Made by a program: the position numbers and the translations under genes
NCBI GenBank assembly: GCA_964482405.1
Contig: CAYZXH010000052.1
Location: 1 to 7,546, forward strand
DNA length: 7,546 nucleotides
Source of the DNA: Zestomicrobium sp964482405
Lineage (GTDB): Archaea; Thermoproteota; Thermoprotei_A; Sulfolobales; NBVN01
Direction: 5' to 3'
Shown here: in pieces, positions 1 through 6,584 of the stretch
How the letters are laid out: the number at the start of each line of letters is the position of its first letter
Numbering within the stretch: position 1 is the stretch's first letter
The notes under the pieces: model-generated
Database searches by the model: none
What the model saw: the letters and a program-made list of their open reading frames with translations, nothing else
What the model was told of the DNA's origin: nothing

Positions 1-41
1 TGTTTGATGTATGATGTTGTTTGGTCGGTGTTAGATTGTGT
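1..41. other. Left margin, downstream of cas3''; no gene seen
   Basis: This short stretch follows the cas3'' stop codon on the minus strand. It contains no start codon ATG on the minus strand and no T-run that would suggest an archaeal terminator for the leftward operon. The plus strand here is very rich in G and T. With no terminator visible, the leftward operon may continue beyond the window. In some type I-A loci the next genes are cas2, cas4 and cas1, but nothing here shows that. Confidence 0.5.
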
Positions 42-800
42 CTAGGTCCAGTATTTTAGGTAGGTTGATATTGTTTTCGCGAATTTGGAGGTCCCTTCGC
101 CTCTGGTTTGGCTGGCTGAGTGGTAGTCGGCTGCTATTAGTCCTTGCGTTAAGAGTAGGAAGCTTTTTCTCTTGTTCGGTGTTCCGTTCATCCATATACT
201 GCTCCAGTATTCCCTTATTAAGCCTCCTCTTCGTCTCCCGCTAGGGAGTTCACACCCTACGGTTTCGCTGAGGGCTTCGGTCGCAGCTGCGTTGACGCTG
301 ATGGGTAGTGGCTCAATTATGTTACTTAACTCAGCGTAGAAGAGTTTTAGGGTTTCCTCGTTAATTAACGCGCTCCTGCCTAAGCCCCTAACCCTCCGGT
401 TTAAGACTTCCTTTAATCTATTAGCTCTCCTCTGAAGATTCATTGGGTGATGATGAAAAAGAATTGAGAGAACGATCACGGCTCTCTCATCCTGACTAAT
501 CAAGCCGTCCGTAACGAGATGTCCTAAGTACTTATCAGCGAACCAAGCCGAGAGTATTTCATGACCCTCAAAACTAATCTCCTGAGCGCCGGCAGGAAGG
601 AATAACTGATTAAATAATACCTTACCGAAATCATGAAGTATTATAGAATACCTAAGCATCAAATAGAAGTTCTTGCTTAGCTCACTACCAAACCTCACTA
701 ACCTACTACCCTCACTGAAGGTTTCTAAAGCACGCATAACATGCTCTCTCAGCCTCTCTTTCCTACCACCTCTAAGAAAACTATATATTACCACGCTCAA
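42..800 (-). CDS. cas3'': Cas3'' HD-domain nuclease, type I-A (stand-alone)
   Basis: This 252-residue protein is the separate HD nuclease of a split Cas3, which degrades target DNA single strands after Cascade binding, together with the helicase encoded just upstream. The metal-binding HD pattern is complete: H20, H56-D57 within LHDFGK, H80 in FEGH, the H116-H118 triplet and D225 in AADYH. Its length suits a stand-alone Cas3''. The start is a TTG at 800-798 that overlaps the cas3' TGA as TTGA. A strong GGAGGTG site lies 8 bases upstream, and the next Met (M22) would remove H20, so the TTG is preferred. It is the last gene of the leftward operon seen here. The last ~200 bases of the gene have a composition opposite to its 5' part (A/C-rich rather than G/T-rich on the coding strand), though the reading frame is intact. 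Confidence 0.93.
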   Translation of the reverse strand: MSVVIYSFLRGGRKERLREHVMRALETFSEGSRLVRFGSELSKNFYLMLRYSIILHDFGKVLFNQLFLPAGAQEISFEGHEILSAWFADKYLGHLVTDGLISQDERAVIVLSILFHHHPMNLQRRANRLKEVLNRRVRGLGRSALINEETLKLFYAELSNIIEPLPISVNAAATEALSETVGCELPSGRRRGGLIREYWSSIWMNGTPNKRKSFLLLTQGLIAADYHSASQTRGEGTSKFAKTISTYLKYWT

Positions 801-2362
801 GCAAGACCCACCTCCCTATCATACGTAACTCGCACGCCAAACCTATGCCCACTCAACGACTTAATCAAGATCTCCCTCCTATCCCCAGGACACTCAACAC
901 ACTTACCCTCCCTCCTCAACCTCATCAAATACTCATAGCTAACATTAACTTCCACACCATCCTCAGTAACCACAGTGATTAAATTACCGTCCCTAACGAA
1001 ACTACCCTCCAACCTAATGAGGAGCTCTAAAGCCGACCTAGAAGACTCCAGTAAATTCAGGAAAACACCCTCAACATCCCTTACCAGCTCCTGATTCACT
1101 GCAGGAACCTCACTATAGACACTATCTAGAAAATCTTCGTAACCCACGTGCAGATTCAAATCACTATTACTGCTTAAGTAGTCAATAGTCCGCTTAACTA
1201 AACCCGCATCGTAGACCTTATAATAAGTATCGCGAAAGCCCTCCTCCTCAAACCACACATAAGCACTCCCGAACTTCTCTTCACGCCTTAAAAACCTACC
1301 AAATCTCTGAATGAGCGAGATGGGGGGTGCTACCTCAGTTATCAGCAGATCTGACGTAAAGTCTACGCCGGCCTCAACAGCCTGAGTACTCACAAGAACT
1401 AGCTTTTCCGCAGAGTCTTTCAAGGCTCTGAGTTCACGAAGCTTAGACTTCCTATCCTCAACAGAAAAACGCGAATGTATGAGAAGCTTCCTCCCATCAA
1501 TAAGCCTGTAAAAATTAATCGCGTCCTCAACAGTATTGAAGACTACTAGAGCCTTACTAAACCTACTTCCCGACAGGATCTTCTTAATACTCTCTAACTT
1601 ACCCTCACCCCCGAAACGCAGAAGCTCGACACGATACTTCTTGGAGAGACGCTCCTCATAAAAACCAGCGTCAGATTCCCTAGTAAACCTCCTCACCACC
1701 ACCTTATCGCTAAGCACCCGCTCGAAGCTCCTGGGGAGAGTCGCGGTCATCAGAATGACCCTAACACCGGTATACTCGCACAAGTTAATCAAGGCTCTCA
1801 AGAAACTCAGCGACTTACTGGTGTCGTACATTAAGTGAATCTCATCTAATATCAAGTACGCCGAGGAGAACACCGAAGACCAGGAGAATAGGTAGTGGCC
1901 TAAATTCCTAAACCACTCCTCCGAAGAAAGACTCTCAAAAACTTTGTGGATGTCCTCAGGCGAGAGCCCGAGAGCCATGAGAGATAGCGTGTCCACGGTG
2001 GTTAGGGTGATTGGGTGAATTAAGTACGGCGACTCACCCACGCCCATATACCTAGTTCCTACCACGTCCCCGCCGACCCCTACGAAATCAAGGAACTCTC
2101 TGAGAATCTCCGCCTGCTCTTCTATCAAAGATCTGAGCGGGTAAGCGATTAAGGTCTTGGAAGACTCGTTAAAGCTGCTTAAGGCTACGCTCTCCGTGAT
2201 GGCGGTTTTGCCGTAGCCCGTGGGAGCGCTTATGAGGTAATTTCTTGAGTCACTCGATAAATCACTAATTAATTCACTTAAGAAAGGTCTTTCCCTGAAC
2301 TTCTCGTGCTCTCTTTTCCTAAGGTACTCTAATACCCTCCTATACGCCTCTTTAAGAAGCAT
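797..2362 (-). CDS. cas3': Cas3' superfamily 2 helicase, type I-A (no HD domain)
   Basis: This 521-residue protein is the ATP-dependent DNA helicase/translocase of the split Cas3. It unwinds target DNA for the HD nuclease. Helicase motifs appear in order: Walker A SAPTGYGKT (45-53), motif Ia-like TLIAYPLRSL (70-79), DEIH (173-176), the TAT motif TATLP (206-210), HSRF (296-299), motif V TQAVEAGVDF (326-335) and motif VI QRFGRFLRR (352-360). The C-terminal third is the Cas3-like extension and holds one CVEC pair (C488, C491) with no partner pair. There is no HD domain, consistent with the separate cas3'' just downstream. The ATG at 2362 lies inside cas8a, giving a 34-nt overlap. Only a weak GGGG stretch (2373-2376) precedes it, and no ATG, GTG or TTG in frame follows closely, so the start is accepted. 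The stop overlaps the cas3'' start by 4 nt. Confidence 0.96.
   Translation of the reverse strand: MLLKEAYRRVLEYLRKREHEKFRERPFLSELISDLSSDSRNYLISAPTGYGKTAITESVALSSFNESSKTLIAYPLRSLIEEQAEILREFLDFVGVGGDVVGTRYMGVGESPYLIHPITLTTVDTLSLMALGLSPEDIHKVFESLSSEEWFRNLGHYLFSWSSVFSSAYLILDEIHLMYDTSKSLSFLRALINLCEYTGVRVILMTATLPRSFERVLSDKVVVRRFTRESDAGFYEERLSKKYRVELLRFGGEGKLESIKKILSGSRFSKALVVFNTVEDAINFYRLIDGRKLLIHSRFSVEDRKSKLRELRALKDSAEKLVLVSTQAVEAGVDFTSDLLITEVAPPISLIQRFGRFLRREEKFGSAYVWFEEEGFRDTYYKVYDAGLVKRTIDYLSSNSDLNLHVGYEDFLDSVYSEVPAVNQELVRDVEGVFLNLLESSRSALELLIRLEGSFVRDGNLITVVTEDGVEVNVSYEYLMRLRREGKCVECPGDRREILIKSLSGHRFGVRVTYDREVGLA
809..815 (-). promoter_or_regulatory. Strong Shine-Dalgarno site for the TTG start of cas3''
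   Basis: The minus strand reads GGAGGTG here, 8 bases before the TTG at 800-798. It matches the archaeal anti-SD complement (GGAGGTGATC) over seven bases and lies inside the end of cas3'. It decides the choice of the TTG start. Confidence 0.75.
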
Positions 2363-3441
2363 CTCAGATATTCCCCAGCATGCGGAGCTTCCTTACTGCG
2401 AGCTATTTCGTGAGCTTCATGCACTTCCCTATACATGCTGGCCAGATGCGTCGGATTGCCGGAAACGACGTAATTGTACAAATACCTGATGGCCTTAAAA
2501 GCGTGGTAACCATCGCCGTACCTATCTATACCCCCAACAAACCTGCCCGCGTGTCTGAGCAAGACCTTAAGAACCTCGCTTAGCTCATTAACTAATCTAG
2601 CGTCTTCGTATATTTTCTGATTAACGTAGATACTTATAGGTATGTCCGCGTAGATCTTATATGTTTGGCCTTCCCTGCGCACCTCAACAAGCCTAAAGCC
2701 CACGTTCGAAACATTCTGATTCTTGAGAGCTTCCAAAACGTAAGCGTCAAGCAAGACCACTAAAGTAATCACTTCATCGTTAAACCCGCCCAACGCTTCG
2801 ATCGCGTCTCTAATCGTTGAGGCCGCCCTATCCTTAATATTGAACCACATACTAGGATCTCCCCTCAATACGTCCTCCAGCAAGGTCTCTACATCAAAAA
2901 ACAAGAAATAGTAGTTGACGGCATCTTTAGCTATGCTAGTCGTAATGTACGACGATGCGAGACCGTAGAAGAACACGAGCAAACCGTTCATGTCGGCGTA
3001 CGTCGTTATCTCTTCATCTATTGTTTGTAGATCTATGCTGGATATCCCCTTATACCTATCAGCCTTCATTATCTGGAAAGAGTACTCCCTCCTCGCTCTG
3101 GAAGGAGTTGAACTACCAACTCTTACCTTCACCTTACTTTTTTCCTTAACCAACTCTACTTGAATTCTTAAGTCGAGTACATCGATATTGTTGAAGAGGA
3201 AGTCTATAAAATCATTGTTTAATTCCTTAAACTTCACGTATTTTATGTCATTGCCTGTGAACTGAAAGCTTACTTTGTTTCTCGCTATGATATTGGATAA
3301 ATTCTCTTTTAAGCACTCCTTAGCGAGTCCTGCCGCGCAAACGCTCTTAATTCTGAGTAATCCTTCATACAGCATGGACGAGAGCAACGTTCCGTCGGGT
3401 GGTGTTCGAATCTCTAGAGACGAGCCAGCACTACTTACCAA
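2329..3441 (-). CDS. cas8a2: Cas8a2 (Csa4/Csx9-like), Cascade large subunit
   Basis: This 370-residue protein is assigned as the type I-A large subunit, which in the complex contacts the PAM side of the target and helps recruit Cas3. Large subunits diverge strongly. The call rests on its place between cas5a and cas3', its length, and an overall look resembling archaeal Csa4 proteins: an N-terminal alpha/beta part, a hydrophobic segment around 152-184, and a helical C-terminal half ending in a His-rich stretch (H332, H341, H344, H354). No catalytic motif is seen and none is expected. The hydrophobic stretch is probably a buried core rather than a membrane segment. The start is a TTG at 3441-3439 with GAGGTGG 9 bases upstream. 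An in-frame TAG stands just before it, and the next Met is residue 23. It overlaps cas5 by 11 nt and cas3' by 34 nt. Confidence 0.83.
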   Translation of the reverse strand: MVSSAGSSLEIRTPPDGTLLSSMLYEGLLRIKSVCAAGLAKECLKENLSNIIARNKVSFQFTGNDIKYVKFKELNNDFIDFLFNNIDVLDLRIQVELVKEKSKVKVRVGSSTPSRARREYSFQIMKADRYKGISSIDLQTIDEEITTYADMNGLLVFFYGLASSYITTSIAKDAVNYYFLFFDVETLLEDVLRGDPSMWFNIKDRAASTIRDAIEALGGFNDEVITLVVLLDAYVLEALKNQNVSNVGFRLVEVRREGQTYKIYADIPISIYVNQKIYEDARLVNELSEVLKVLLRHAGRFVGGIDRYGDGYHAFKAIRYLYNYVVSGNPTHLASMYREVHEAHEIARSKEAPHAGEYLRCFLKRRIGGY

Positions 3442-4219
3442 GACCTATCACCACCTCATTACCTATTTTATAGCCTACGTAACCGGGAGGTAGCTTAATC
3501 ACGAGTCGACCTCTCCTCGTTAGAGGTACTGGGATTAAGTGTCTAACTACCTTAGAACTTAAGTATAGCTTGGCGGGAGGATCTCCCGAAACTAAATTAG
3601 TTATCGGAACGAGCTCTAGCTCGACGAAGTCTCCCTCCTTAATAACTATGCTTTCTTCTAATTCTCGAGTAAGGGGTAGTGAGTAATCGGTCTCAACTAG
3701 ACCTCCTGAGATTACGTTAGGAATCCCCTCAGTGACCTCAATGACTGATACCATGCTCTCCTTACTTCCAAGCCTCCTAATCCTCCATATGTCGTCCGAA
3801 GTCACGTCTACCTCATTCTTAAAGACTGCAAAGACCCTCATCTTAGGGGGTTTTTCATCGAGTGATGATGTGATCGTCTTACCTCTGGCTGGTGCGTCGA
3901 AGGACCCATAAGGGTTCTTCGCAGAGGGGTATTTCACACCTTCGGCAACCCTGACACTCACTATCTTGTTAATGTCTTGGAATTGAAGAGTAACCACGTT
4001 GAGTGGTTTATAACTCAGAGCTAGGGTTCCCTTCGCGAGCTCATTAAGCGTTGAAGTCCTGCCCTCACTAAGACCCTTCCTCCTCGCGTAGGCTTCAGCA
4101 ATAGCTCCCAACACAGTCGTTGGGGGCGGGAAAGAAAAGGATGGTGAAGTCTTAGACATACCTACTACTCTTGCCTGAAAACCCCACATGAACTCTACGT
4201 CAAACACGAACCCCTTCAT
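3431..4219 (-). CDS. cas5: Cas5a, Cascade subunit that caps the crRNA 5' end
   Basis: This 262-residue RAMP-fold protein holds the 5' handle of the crRNA and links the Cas7 backbone to the large subunit. The N-terminus shows the family signature: an MWGFQARV strand (11-18) followed by SFPPPTTVLGAIAEAYARR (29-47), the proline-rich turn and first helix typical of Cas5. A glycine-containing loop RRLGSKES (147-154) precedes the strand MVSVIEV and matches the conserved RLGxxE/S region of archaeal Cas5a. The ATG at 4219 overlaps the cas7 TGA in an ATGA, and GGGAG lies 6 bases upstream, so translation is probably coupled to cas7. In type I-A, Cas5 is not expected to process crRNA because a separate Cas6 exists, as it does here. 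Confidence 0.94.
   Translation of the reverse strand: MKGFVFDVEFMWGFQARVVGMSKTSPSFSFPPPTTVLGAIAEAYARRKGLSEGRTSTLNELAKGTLALSYKPLNVVTLQFQDINKIVSVRVAEGVKYPSAKNPYGSFDAPARGKTITSSLDEKPPKMRVFAVFKNEVDVTSDDIWRIRRLGSKESMVSVIEVTEGIPNVISGGLVETDYSLPLTRELEESIVIKEGDFVELELVPITNLVSGDPPAKLYLSSKVVRHLIPVPLTRRGRLVIKLPPGYVGYKIGNEVVIGLGK
3451..3457 (-). promoter_or_regulatory. Shine-Dalgarno site for the TTG start of cas8a2
   Basis: The minus strand reads GAGGTGG, 9 bases upstream of the TTG at 3441-3439 and inside the 3' end of cas5. With the in-frame TAG directly before the TTG it fixes the start. Its spacing and sequence closely resemble the site in front of the TTG of cas3''. Confidence 0.7.
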
Positions 4220-5241
4220 TTAATTCTCCCTTCAGCGTCAGCCACTGAACTTATTATCGCTTCTTCAGGAGTCCCGTAGCACTTATCCGCAACACACTTC
4301 TCTTCCGAGTATGCGTGAACCACGGTGTGGTAGCTTACCTTAGCCTTCTTAGCGTAAGCCCTCTCAAGATAGTCTTTAGTGAAGCTTGAAGGCATTGTCC
4401 ACACGTCGTCTGAGACCGCTATAGCTATGGATTCCCACCTCAGATCAGACGGGTTAAACCTTGTTCTCTTAGCCCCTACCGGGAACTCTAGAAGTAATTT
4501 CTTCAAAGCTTCTAATGCTGAGAAACTTCTCTTCTTGATCTCCTCTAAATCCACTATGGGTTTTCCGTAGTTCTCCACGTGGAAGGTATACCTACCTATG
4601 AATTTAGTGTCTAGGTCGAAAGCGAAGCTGAAGAGCGCTGACGAGACCTCCACGTAATATATCATTTGACCAGCCGCACCGGTCGCGACACTCACGTATT
4701 TCGTTCCTAACGCGTACCTGCTATGTAGTTGTGGCTCTATATTAACTATACTTAAAACCTCCCTGACCGGCACCATATACCCGGTAGAGAAACTTGAAGT
4801 TCTCTTCACGTTGGGGTTCCCTGTGTAGAGGAAACCGCCCACGTCCTCAACCCCGCAACTCTTCACTATCGAGGTCTCTATTTCGTTAACTAAGGACATA
4901 GCGGTATCGAGCTTAGACTCCTTACCCCCGGAGGACTTAGGTGCTTCCTGTCCAGTTACTTCTTTGTAGATATCAGCGTTAGTGCTCTTCAGGAATATGC
5001 CTTTCTCGCAGTACTTGCATACCTTAGAACCTCTCTTCTTGAGTTCCTCAGCGAGCAGTACCTGGTACGCGTGCGCGACGCTCTCCCCCGATATCGACGG
5101 CACGAAGAAGGTGAGGTACTTGTCTTTATCTTTAACTAGTACCGGCACCTTTCTATGTTTGACGTAATTACCTACACTCTCGACCATGTTCGCTGCTTCT
5201 GCTTGAAGCCACACCCTACCTCTTACCGAGACGTACACCAT
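4216..5241 (-). CDS. cas7: Cas7 (Csa2), Cascade backbone subunit
   Basis: This 341-residue RAMP protein forms the helical backbone that coats the crRNA spacer in several copies. Csa2-family landmarks are clear (numbering from the preferred ATG): NMVESVGNY (18-26), ISGES (50-54) followed by AHAYQ (56-60), DVGGFLYTG (133-141), RTSSFSTGYMVP (147-158), EVSSALFSFAFDLD (198-211) and KRTRF near 258. Extra cysteines C75/C78 and C316/C321 might bind metal or form disulfides. I prefer the ATG at 5241-5239 because AGGTGAG lies right in front of it. A GTG at 5250, directly after the csa5 stop, would add three residues and has only a weak AAGG behind it. The stop overlaps cas5 by 4 nt. It is the second gene of the operon. 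Confidence 0.95.
   Translation of the reverse strand: MVYVSVRGRVWLQAEAANMVESVGNYVKHRKVPVLVKDKDKYLTFFVPSISGESVAHAYQVLLAEELKKRGSKVCKYCEKGIFLKSTNADIYKEVTGQEAPKSSGGKESKLDTAMSLVNEIETSIVKSCGVEDVGGFLYTGNPNVKRTSSFSTGYMVPVREVLSIVNIEPQLHSRYALGTKYVSVATGAAGQMIYYVEVSSALFSFAFDLDTKFIGRYTFHVENYGKPIVDLEEIKKRSFSALEALKKLLLEFPVGAKRTRFNPSDLRWESIAIAVSDDVWTMPSSFTKDYLERAYAKKAKVSYHTVVHAYSEEKCVADKCYGTPEEAIISSVADAEGRIK
4226..4230 (-). promoter_or_regulatory. Shine-Dalgarno site for cas5
   Basis: The minus strand reads GGGAG, 6 bases before the ATG at 4219-4217 and inside the last codons of cas7. It supports this start and termination-reinitiation at the ATGA overlap. Confidence 0.6.
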
Positions 5242-5245
5242 GAGA

Positions 5246-5252
5246 CTCACCT
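5246..5252 (-). promoter_or_regulatory. Shine-Dalgarno site that decides the cas7 start
   Basis: The minus strand reads AGGTGAG, matching AGGTGA of the archaeal SD consensus, with about 4-5 bases to the ATG at 5241-5239. It overlaps the csa5 stop codon and also contains the alternative GTG. It is therefore better explained as a binding site than as a start. Confidence 0.6.
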
Positions 5253-5799
5253 ACGCTTTCCTTAATATCCTCTCCAGCAAGTATGTTTCTTTTGATATCT
5301 CTTGCACCGTGCCCACCGATATCGACAGGTCTCTGGCTATCTTCTCAGCGTTGCCTTCTATGATTTTCGAGACTTCCTGTACGTTCACGCCTTCTTTCAG
5401 CAAGCCCTCACGCTTAAGATAGTCCACTACCCTGCTAGCTAGTAGGTAAGTGTCTCTAGATTGAAGTCTGGCTGCTTCGGCCAGCGCGTACGCTGTGGTT
5501 AAGGATACCAGCTCACGTAATTGAGTTAGGTCAGCTGCTTCCCTTACGCTCAGCATGAATTTCTCTATTTCGTGAAAGTCTATGGTATTGATGAGCTCTT
5601 TCGTAGATTCTCTTTCAACGCCTTTGCTGACTAGGGAATGGTAGTCTCTCAGAGCTTCCTCTATCCTGTAGAGGACTAGATCCTTTGAGGAAGCTTGCGA
5701 GAGCTTATCTATGTATGAGGGACTCCCTAACTCCGTGAGCAGGACTGCTAAAACTTTAGCTAACTCTACTTTATCTGGCTTATACTCTTCACGACTCAA
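5251..5799 (-). CDS. csa5: Csa5 (Cas11a), Cascade small subunit
   Basis: This 182-residue, mostly helical protein is assigned as the type I-A small subunit, which lines the inner side of Cascade and helps hold the target strands. The call uses its first place in a csa5-cas7-cas5 order, its size and a Csa5-like segment SPSYIDKLSQASSKD (26-40) followed by YRIEEALRDYH (44-54). It is somewhat longer than the roughly 150 residues usual for Csa5. The C-terminus (153-170, around ARDLSISVGTV) resembles a helix-turn-helix. Whether this is family-wide cannot be told here. The start is a TTG at 5799-5797: an in-frame TAA lies two codons upstream, GGGTG is 6 bases before it, and the next Met is residue 82. 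A TATA-like box sits ~35 bases upstream, so this is the first gene of the operon. Confidence 0.84.
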   Translation of the reverse strand: MSREEYKPDKVELAKVLAVLLTELGSPSYIDKLSQASSKDLVLYRIEEALRDYHSLVSKGVERESTKELINTIDFHEIEKFMLSVREAADLTQLRELVSLTTAYALAEAARLQSRDTYLLASRVVDYLKREGLLKEGVNVQEVSKIIEGNAEKIARDLSISVGTVQEISKETYLLERILRKA

Positions 5800-5805
5800 G
5801 TATTA

Positions 5806-5810
5806 CACCC
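5806..5810 (-). promoter_or_regulatory. Shine-Dalgarno-like site for the TTG start of csa5
   Basis: The minus strand reads GGGTG, 6 bases upstream of the TTG at 5799-5797. It would lie at the very 5' end of the predicted short leader. Confidence 0.5.
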
Positions 5811-5827
5811 AAAATCATAGTTGTACG

Positions 5828-5846
5828 TTATATTTTTATACTTTAC
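5828..5846 (-). promoter_or_regulatory. Predicted promoter of the csa5-cas3'' operon
   Basis: The minus strand reads GTAAAG (5846-5841, BRE-like) followed by TATAAAAATATAA (5840-5828), a good archaeal TATA box. Transcription would start about 25 bases downstream, near 5811, leaving a leader of about 11 bases before the TTG of csa5. No other convincing promoter is needed for the five downstream genes, which abut or overlap. Confidence 0.65.
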
Positions 5847-5864
5847 TATCAAATATCTTAGAAT

Positions 5865-5901
5865 CAGTTAGCGTTTTCTTGAAACTTACTGAAGTTTTCT
5901 T
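5865..5901. promoter_or_regulatory. Candidate Csa3 operator with inverted and direct half-sites
   Basis: Between the two divergent TATA boxes lies a perfect inverted repeat AAACTT-ACTG-AAGTTT (5882-5897). An 8-base direct repeat GTTTTCTT (5873-5880 and 5894-5901) has a 21-base period, about two helical turns, and a looser inverted repeat CAGTTAGCGTTT/AAACTTACTG spans 5865-5891. The right half lies just before the csa3 TATA box, where BRE contacts would fall. Binding there could therefore repress csa3 itself. That Csa3 binds here is inference from position and symmetry. Confidence 0.45.
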
Positions 5902-5904
5902 AGG

Positions 5905-5913
5905 TTTTTATAA
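5905..5913 (+). promoter_or_regulatory. Predicted promoter (TATA box) of csa3
   Basis: The sequence TTTTTATAA fits an archaeal TATA box. A transcription start about 26 bases on, near 5935, would give a leader of roughly 10 bases that begins at AGGA (5936-5939) and ends at the ATG at 5946. This geometry excludes a TTG at 5922 as the start, because it would lie upstream of the transcript. Confidence 0.6.
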
Positions 5914-5945
5914 GGTTGTAGTTGCATATATTTGTAGGAACTAGT

Positions 5946-6584
5946 ATGTCGAAGACGTTCATAGCCACTCTAGGGTTTGATCAGTCTTCCCTAATCAGGC
6001 TGATTGGTGAGAGAGGGTTGTCTTCAGGAGACGCCATATACTTAGTTACTTCCGTAGTGACGCATCCTAGAACTGAGAATGCGATAAGAAGTATCGTGGA
6101 GTTCGTCAATGCTGTAAACCCTAAGATTGATGTTAGGGTCGTGAGGCTTAAGGAGACGGATTTAGAAGATAATGTGGTGAGGCTCTCTAAGCTGATTATG
6201 AGTAGTGAGGAACCGGTTATAGACATTACCGGTGGACCTAAAGGGCTTTCTTTCTCGCTTTTCCTAGCAGCTTGTTTTGCCGGGGTTAGTAAGGTTTACA
6301 TGACCACTGAGACTCTAGGAGAGAGGGTTGAGGTGCCGACGCTGGCCGTACCTACCTACACGTTAACCGCGAGACAGCGGGAGGTTTTGAGTCTATTGCC
6401 TTGCAGGGTTACTGACCTCTCTAGGAGACTTAAGATAGGTAAGTCAACCGCTAGTAGGTTGCTGAGAAGCTTGGTTAGGAAGGGTTTAGCTTATAGGGGT
6501 GATGGGAAGGTCTTCGAGCCTACGCTGACTGGGAGAATATTGCTGAAGATGTTGGTAGGCGGGGAGGGCTCTACAGGCACTTAA
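5946..6584 (+). CDS. csa3: Csa3-family CARF-wHTH transcriptional regulator
   Basis: This 212-residue cytoplasmic regulator has an N-terminal CARF (Rossmann-like) domain, about 1-136, and a C-terminal winged helix-turn-helix, about 137-204. In the CARF domain ATLGFDQSSLIRLI (7-20), DAIYLVTS (29-36) and DITGGPKGLS (93-102) are the nucleotide-binding-fold landmarks of Csa3. In the wHTH, VTDLSRRLKI (155-164) leads into the recognition helix KSTASRLLRSLVRKG (166-180). Csa3 proteins regulate cas operons or adaptation genes in Sulfolobales, and CARF domains of this type can sense cyclic oligoadenylate. Being divergent from the effector operon suggests control of csa5-cas3'' and of itself. The ATG at 5946 is chosen over an in-frame TTG at 5922 because of the AGGA site and the promoter geometry. 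It converges on cas6 with 30 bases between. Confidence 0.92.
   Translation: MSKTFIATLGFDQSSLIRLIGERGLSSGDAIYLVTSVVTHPRTENAIRSIVEFVNAVNPKIDVRVVRLKETDLEDNVVRLSKLIMSSEEPVIDITGGPKGLSFSLFLAACFAGVSKVYMTTETLGERVEVPTLAVPTYTLTARQREVLSLLPCRVTDLSRRLKIGKSTASRLLRSLVRKGLAYRGDGKVFEPTLTGRILLKMLVGGEGSTGT

Noticed and set aside
38..244. Plus-strand ORF of 68 codons over the end of cas3''
   Set aside because: It is antisense to the well-supported HD nuclease gene, has biased low-complexity composition from the G/T-rich block, and has no recognisable domain.
2880..2990. Transmembrane segment in Cas8a2 (hydrophobic residues 152-184)
   Set aside because: The stretch is broken by Ser, Thr, Lys and Asp and belongs to a soluble complex subunit. 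A buried core helix or strand is likelier.
2380..3493. Several plus-strand ORFs of 60-72 codons opposite cas8a2
   Set aside because: All are shadows of the cas8a2 frame, with no start context or domain.
5922..5945. TTG at 5922 as start of csa3
   Set aside because: It would lie upstream of the transcription start predicted from the TATA box. The ATG at 5946 has AGGA before it and gives a normal Csa3 N-terminus.
5981..6226. Minus-strand ORF of 81 codons within csa3
   Set aside because: It is Ser/Thr/Leu-rich antisense translation of the CARF domain, with no own promoter or ribosome site.
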